16,341 bases of DNA from contig JAPKZP010000215.1 in the NCBI GenBank assembly GCA_026393735.1, forward strand, positions 1 through 16,341, given 5' to 3'. This stretch comes from Acidobacteriota bacterium (GTDB lineage Bacteria > Acidobacteriota > Vicinamibacteria > Vicinamibacterales > JAKQTR01). Below are positions 12,950 to 16,341 of the stretch, piece after piece; the first letter of the stretch is position 1; each line of letters starts with the position of its first letter. The position numbers and the translations under genes are program-made. Below the pieces are notes generated by a model that had not been told where the DNA came from, did no database searches, and saw only the letters and a list, made by a program, of their open reading frames with translations.

Positions 12950-13762
12950 CTACACGTACGTCCGTCGCAGCATCTCCGCGGCGGATTCGTCGAGCCGGTC
13001 CGCCCGGCGCACGTCCTCGAACCGGGCGAGCAAATCGCTGGCGCGCAGCCTCGATTTCTCCGATCCCGAGAAGTCGTGGATCACGGCGCCGCGGTGCATC
13101 ATCACCAGCCGGTCGCCCAGGAGCGCCGCCTGATGCATCGAATGCGTCACCATCAGCGCCGTCAGCTTGTCGCGCGCGATGACGTCCTGGCTCAACTGAA
13201 CGACCTGGTCCGCGCTCTTGGGGTCGAGGGCGGCCGTGTGCTCGTCCAGCAGCAGCAGTTTCGGCTTGATCCACGAGGCCATCACCAGCGTCAGCGCCTG
13301 CCGCTGCCCGCCGGAGAGCGTGCCGATGGGATTCTCGAGGCGGTCCTCCAGGCCCATGTTCAGGCGCCGGACGCGGTCGCGCAGTTCGTCCCGGACCGAT
13401 CGCGTCAGCGCCCAGCCGAGGCCGCGCTTCATGCCCCGGCGCGCCGCCAGCGCGAGGTTCTCGGCAATCGACATGTTCGGCGCGGTGCCGCTGAACGGGT
13501 TCTGGAAGACGCGGCCCACCTTGGTCGCCCGACGGTGTTCGGACCAGGCGGTGATGTCGGACCCGTCCAGCCTGATGGCGCCTGTGTCGACAATGAAGCT
13601 TCCGGCCACGGCGTTCAGCAAGGTCGACTTCCCCGACCCGTTGGTGCCGATCACGACGACGAACGATCCCTCGTCAATCGTGAGACTGACGTCCTGCAGC
13701 GCCCGCACTTCGTTCGGCGTGCCGGCGTTGAACGTCTTGTGGATGTGGTGGATGTCCAGCAT
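12950..13762 (-). CDS. ABC transporter ATP-binding protein (COG1101 / TrpZ-like)
   Basis: The 270-aa product has a complete ABC ATPase set: Walker A GTNGSGKST (39-47), Q-loop Gln87 (VFQNPFSGT), signature LSGGQ (149-153), Walker B LLLLDEH (169-175, Glu174 catalytic) and switch His207 (VTHSM). The VFQNPFSGTAPNMSIAENLALA segment and the partner genes point to the family that works with PF04392 binding proteins and a LivH-type permease, of which TrpXYZ for tryptophan is one example. It would energise uptake at the inner face of the membrane. It starts 13 bp after the permease stop. The C-terminal ~45 residues beyond the H-loop domain are charged and normal for the family. The substrate is not established. 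Confidence 0.92.
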   Translation of the reverse strand: MLDIHHIHKTFNAGTPNEVRALQDVSLTIDEGSFVVVIGTNGSGKSTLLNAVAGSFIVDTGAIRLDGSDITAWSEHRRATKVGRVFQNPFSGTAPNMSIAENLALAARRGMKRGLGWALTRSVRDELRDRVRRLNMGLEDRLENPIGTLSGGQRQALTLVMASWIKPKLLLLDEHTAALDPKSADQVVQLSQDVIARDKLTALMVTHSMHQAALLGDRLVMMHRGAVIHDFSGSEKSRLRASDLLARFEDVRRADRLDESAAEMLRRTYV

Positions 13763-13775
13763 GGGTCGGTCCGGC

Positions 13776-14711
13776 TCAGTTCGTGGCGGCGACGGGGCGC
13801 GGCCGCTTCATCCGGCGCACGAGGCCCGGCAGCACCAGCGCGCAGAACACGAAGACGGCGGTCATGAGTTTCAGGTCGTTTGGATTGAGGCCGCCGCGCA
13901 GCGCAATCGCGACGAGCAGCCGGAAGAGCACGGATCCCATCACCGCGCCGACGATGATGAACCCGAGCTGGCGGACGCCGACCAGGGCCTCGCCGATGAT
14001 GATGCTGGCGAGGCCCCAGACCACCATGCCGATGCCCATCTGCACGTCCGCAAAGCCCTGGTACTGCGTCAGCAGCGCGCCTGAGACCGCCACCAGGCCG
14101 TTGGACAGCGCCAGGCCGAGCACGACCATGTTGTCGACGTTCACGCCGAGCGCCCTGATCATCTGGGCGTTGTCGCCGGCGGCCTGCATGGCCGTGCCGA
14201 GGTTCGTCCGGAAGAAGACGTACAGCAGCGCGCCGACGACGGCCACGATCGCGACGCAGCACACGAGCACCGACAGATCGCGGACGTTGACCGCCCAGCC
14301 GGCGAGATTCACGGTGGACGCGCCGAGGACGGCCTGGCCCCACGTGTCCGCGACGGACGCCATGGTTCGCTCGGAGAGGAGCGGCACGTTGCTCTTGCCC
14401 ATGACGTGGAGGTTCACGGAGTAGAGCGCCGTCATCACCAGGATGCCGGACAGCAGCCTGTTGATGCCGAACCGCGTGTTGATGAAGCCCGTGATCGAGC
14501 CGGCCACGGCGCCCGCCGCGAACGCTGCCAGGGTCGCCAGCACGGGATTGACATGCGCCACGAGCAGCACGGCGGCGACAGCGCCGCCGAGCGTGATCGA
14601 CCCGTCGGCGGTGATGTCCGGGAACTCGAAGATCCTGAAGCTGATGAACACCCCCATCGCGAGGAGCGACAGGATGAGCCCGATGGTCATTGCGCCAATC
14701 AACAGCAGCAT
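13776..14711 (-). CDS. ABC transporter permease (COG4120 / BPD_transp_2, TrpY-like)
   Basis: Starting at ATG 14711, the 311-aa product is an integral membrane permease with about 8-9 hydrophobic segments. The N-terminus MLLLIGAMTIGLILSLLAMGVFISFRIFEFPDITADGSI is characteristic of permeases paired with PF04392 binding proteins: a first helix, then the conserved F.DiT.DGS.tLGGA turn. Further family features are TNLGTAMQAAGDNAQMIRALGVNVDN (coupling helix region) and GLASIIIGEALVG. The frame extends upstream to 14960, but this part is antisense to the STAS gene and has no membrane character. A GGGGAG ribosome site at 14720-14725 overlaps the stop codon of the STAS gene, so the two are probably translationally linked. 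Confidence 0.9.
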   Translation of the reverse strand: MLLLIGAMTIGLILSLLAMGVFISFRIFEFPDITADGSITLGGAVAAVLLVAHVNPVLATLAAFAAGAVAGSITGFINTRFGINRLLSGILVMTALYSVNLHVMGKSNVPLLSERTMASVADTWGQAVLGASTVNLAGWAVNVRDLSVLVCCVAIVAVVGALLYVFFRTNLGTAMQAAGDNAQMIRALGVNVDNMVVLGLALSNGLVAVSGALLTQYQGFADVQMGIGMVVWGLASIIIGEALVGVRQLGFIIVGAVMGSVLFRLLVAIALRGGLNPNDLKLMTAVFVFCALVLPGLVRRMKRPRPVAATN

Positions 14712-14719
14712 GGTGCAGG

Positions 14720-14725
14720 CTCCCC
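14720..14725 (-). promoter_or_regulatory. Ribosome binding site of the permease, overlapping the STAS stop
   Basis: The minus strand reads TAGGGGAG, where TAG is the STAS stop and GGGGAG lies eight bases before ATG 14711. It fixes the permease start and couples it to the upstream gene. Confidence 0.65.
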
Positions 14726-15966
14726 TATCCCGCCATCGACGCCGGGTCGATGGGGCCGATCCAGCAGGCGCCCCGGTTGAACTCGCTCTCGCCCGCGCCG
14801 GTCGCGCCGCGGTCGTCGTGCAGCAGGTGCAGCACGCCAAGCAACTGCTCACCCTCGAAGAGCGAGGCGACGGTGTCGCGAAGATCGATGCGGCCCTTGC
14901 GGACCGGCCTGAACGGAAACGCCGCCGCGTGCAGGTGGCCGGCGCAGCCGTCGACGCCAATGGGCCGCAGTTGCGGGATCCGCTGCGCGGCCTTGCCGAT
15001 CGCGACGATGCCGGCGGCCAGCACGAGCGAACGCGGGAAGGCCCGTTCGGCCGTGAAGGTCAGCCGCCGGCGCAGGCCCGGGTGGTCGAAGAAGTCGGCC
15101 TCGCCGTGTGGCGACGCGGGCGACTGCCGCAGCGTGGCCCCGACCAGGCCGGCGGCTTCCGCGACGATCACGACGCCCAGGGCCGGCGCGGCCGCCACGT
15201 GCAGGCAGCTCTCGAGCACGGACGCCAGGCCGATCGTGCCGCCTGGAGTCAGCGGCTCGAAGCGGACGAGCCGGGAGAACCGCCCTTCGCACGAGAGGCC
15301 GTAGAGCAGGTGCACATCGGGCGACAGGGCCCCTGCGGAGACGAGATAGTCCGGGACATTCGTGCCGTCGGCAGGCTGATACGCCGTGGCGCCCTCGACC
15401 GAGATCAGTTCGCCGAACCGGCTGCGGCAATCGGCGAAGCTCGTGCCGAACGCGCCGACGCCGAGCGCGAACACCGGTGATCGCGCGTCCATGCTGGTGC
15501 ACTGCCGTTCGTCGAAGCCGCCCGCGCGGAGCGGTTCGTGGTCGCCGATGACGCAACATGCCAGCGTGGCGGCGGCGTCCAGTTCGAAGCTCTCGATGCC
15601 CGCGCCGTGGCGCTCGATCCGGCGCACCGGATCCAGCGCGGCTGCCGCCTCCGGCGTAGGCGCGTCGCCGCCCGCGAGCAACGAGGCGAGCCGCGTGATC
15701 TGCAGCACGGTCTGCACCGTCGCCGATGGCCTGACGACGACGAGCGACCCGCCGATCGCGGTCAGTTGCTTGTAGAACTTCACCAGGACGGCAATGCCGG
15801 CCGAGCTGAGAAACGCCACCTGTGATAAATCGAGGCGCAGGCGGTGATGGCCGTCGCGCACGGCATCCGCCAGGACGTTGTCGAGATGATCCGCCCAGTA
15901 CCCGTCGAGCCGGCCGGCGACACCCAGCTCGAGCCCGTTCTCGCCCGTCGTGCGCGTGATGTCCAT
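14725..15966 (-). CDS. STAS-domain (anti-sigma antagonist-like) protein with ~300-aa unknown C-terminal region
   Basis: The 413-aa product begins with a STAS domain (residues 1-100): MDITRTTGENGLELGVAGRLDGYWADHL, then RLRLDLSQVAFLSSAGIAVLVKFYKQL and GGSLVVVRPSATVQTVLQITRLASLL. Aligned with SpoIIAA by eye, Ser55 of FLSSAG matches the phosphorylated Ser58. Residues about 110-413 are not a family I recognise; they contain hydrophobic strands (VFALGVGAFGTSFADC, LGVVIVAEAAGLVGATL, RSLVLAAGIVAIGKAA) and several cysteines, with no signal peptide. A partner-switch phosphatase could be imagined here, but no PP2C metal-binding DG motifs are seen. The gene sits between ABC binding-protein and permease genes, with 1 nt and 13 nt spacers. 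A cytoplasmic regulator of the transporter or of the downstream kinase is the best guess. Confidence 0.8.
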   Translation of the reverse strand: MDITRTTGENGLELGVAGRLDGYWADHLDNVLADAVRDGHHRLRLDLSQVAFLSSAGIAVLVKFYKQLTAIGGSLVVVRPSATVQTVLQITRLASLLAGGDAPTPEAAAALDPVRRIERHGAGIESFELDAAATLACCVIGDHEPLRAGGFDERQCTSMDARSPVFALGVGAFGTSFADCRSRFGELISVEGATAYQPADGTNVPDYLVSAGALSPDVHLLYGLSCEGRFSRLVRFEPLTPGGTIGLASVLESCLHVAAAPALGVVIVAEAAGLVGATLRQSPASPHGEADFFDHPGLRRRLTFTAERAFPRSLVLAAGIVAIGKAAQRIPQLRPIGVDGCAGHLHAAAFPFRPVRKGRIDLRDTVASLFEGEQLLGVLHLLHDDRGATGAGESEFNRGACWIGPIDPASMAG

Positions 15967-15967
15967 G

Positions 15968-16341
15968 CTACTTCCCGACGATCTCGTCGGCGCTCCCGAC
16001 GATGCTCCGGGGTATAACCAGTCCCCGTTGCCGAGCGGCCTCCTGGTTCACGATGAGCCGCGTCTTCGCGAAGGGCACAAACGGGATGCTCCCGGGATTC
16101 TCGCCCCGCATGATGCGGGCCGCCAGGGCCGCGGCCTCGCGGCCACTGTCGTAGTAGTCACGCGCCACGGCGATCACGGCCCCGCCGCGTACCTGTCCGC
16201 TCTGGAAGACGAAGATCGGCAGGTGCGTCTGGCGCGCCGCATGGGCGATGCTGGGAAACGCCGAGACGGTGAGGTTTCCAGGGATTTGGCAGATCGCATC
16301 GACGCCGCTCGCCGTGAGGGCCAGAGCGGCGTCGGCCACCT
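15968..16341 (-). CDS. ABC transporter substrate-binding protein (PF04392 / TrpX-like), C-terminal fragment
   Basis: The frame is open to the right edge of the window, so the N-terminus and signal peptide are missing; 124 residues remain. They carry the C-terminal lobe pattern of PF04392: DAICQIPGNLTVSAFPSIAHAARQ, PIFVFQSGQVRGGAVIAVARDYYDSGREAAALAARIMRGENPGSIPFVPFAKTRLIVNQEAARQRGLVIPRSIVGSADEIV. The 'G.dYy.lGr.aA.ma..il.G..P..ip' stretch and the closing 'lvin...A..lGl.iP' are diagnostic. Such proteins deliver a ligand to the permease; TrpX binds tryptophan and other members bind other amino acids or aromatic compounds. The stop is 1 nt before the STAS start. Confidence 0.87.
   Translation of the reverse strand, partial: VADAALALTASGVDAICQIPGNLTVSAFPSIAHAARQTHLPIFVFQSGQVRGGAVIAVARDYYDSGREAAALAARIMRGENPGSIPFVPFAKTRLIVNQEAARQRGLVIPRSIVGSADEIVGK

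Noticed and set aside
12807..13274. N-terminal extension of the kinase frame with two MWRRASALRRQA tracts
   Set aside because: The tracts are translations of palindromic repeats, and the rest is antisense to the ABC ATPase gene. The conserved domain starts at ATG 12806.
14712..14960. Upstream extension of the permease frame to 14960
   Set aside because: It overlaps the STAS gene coding region, lacks membrane character, and a good ribosome site precedes ATG 14711.

Overview
The window is GC-rich, densely coded bacterial DNA. The VWFA-related protein family, the abundance of short palindromic repeats read as peptides such as AGLKPCAT or MWRRASALR, and the overall gene style suggest an Acidobacteriota genome, probably Vicinamibacteria-like. 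This assignment is an inference from style, not from a marker gene.

Layout. (1) Positions 1-3327 hold loosely linked genes: the C-terminus of an M16-family zinc peptidase (+), a hot-dog acyl-CoA thioesterase (-), a 557-aa protein of unknown function with a GNAT-like segment (+), and a small exported SnoaL/NTF2-like protein (-). Palindromic repeats fill two of the spacers. (2) Positions 3513-7805 hold a plus-strand cassette: a tungsten-type aldehyde:ferredoxin oxidoreductase (AOR) homologue, a 65-aa ThiS/MoaD sulfur-carrier protein ending in Gly-Gly, and a sodium/solute symporter of the SGLT-like branch. The likely theme is import of a solute plus oxidation or reduction by a W/Mo-pterin enzyme, with the carrier supplying sulfur for the cofactor. 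(3) Positions 7813-16341 hold eight minus-strand genes read leftwards. In transcription order they are: an ABC substrate-binding protein of the PF04392/TrpX type (cut by the window edge), a STAS-domain protein with a ~300-aa unknown C-terminal part, an ABC permease, an ABC ATPase, an RsbW/SpoIIAB-like HATPase kinase, a VWFA-related exported protein, and GatE and GatD.

Two things stand out. The first is GatDE, the Glu-tRNA(Gln) amidotransferase regarded as characteristic of archaea, here complete in an otherwise bacterial context. The second is an ABC import system of the COG2984/COG4120/COG1101 type with a STAS protein inserted between the binding-protein and permease genes and a partner-switch kinase downstream. 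This looks like a transporter wired to a phospho-regulated partner switch, and I know of no described system of this composition. The first four minus-strand genes are packed with 1-13 nt spacers. The kinase and VWFA genes overlap by 4 nt, as do gatE and gatD. The only large gap in the series (143 nt, before the kinase) is mostly repeat DNA. No rRNA, tRNA, CRISPR array or transposase was seen. No gene-free stretch exceeds 300 bases.
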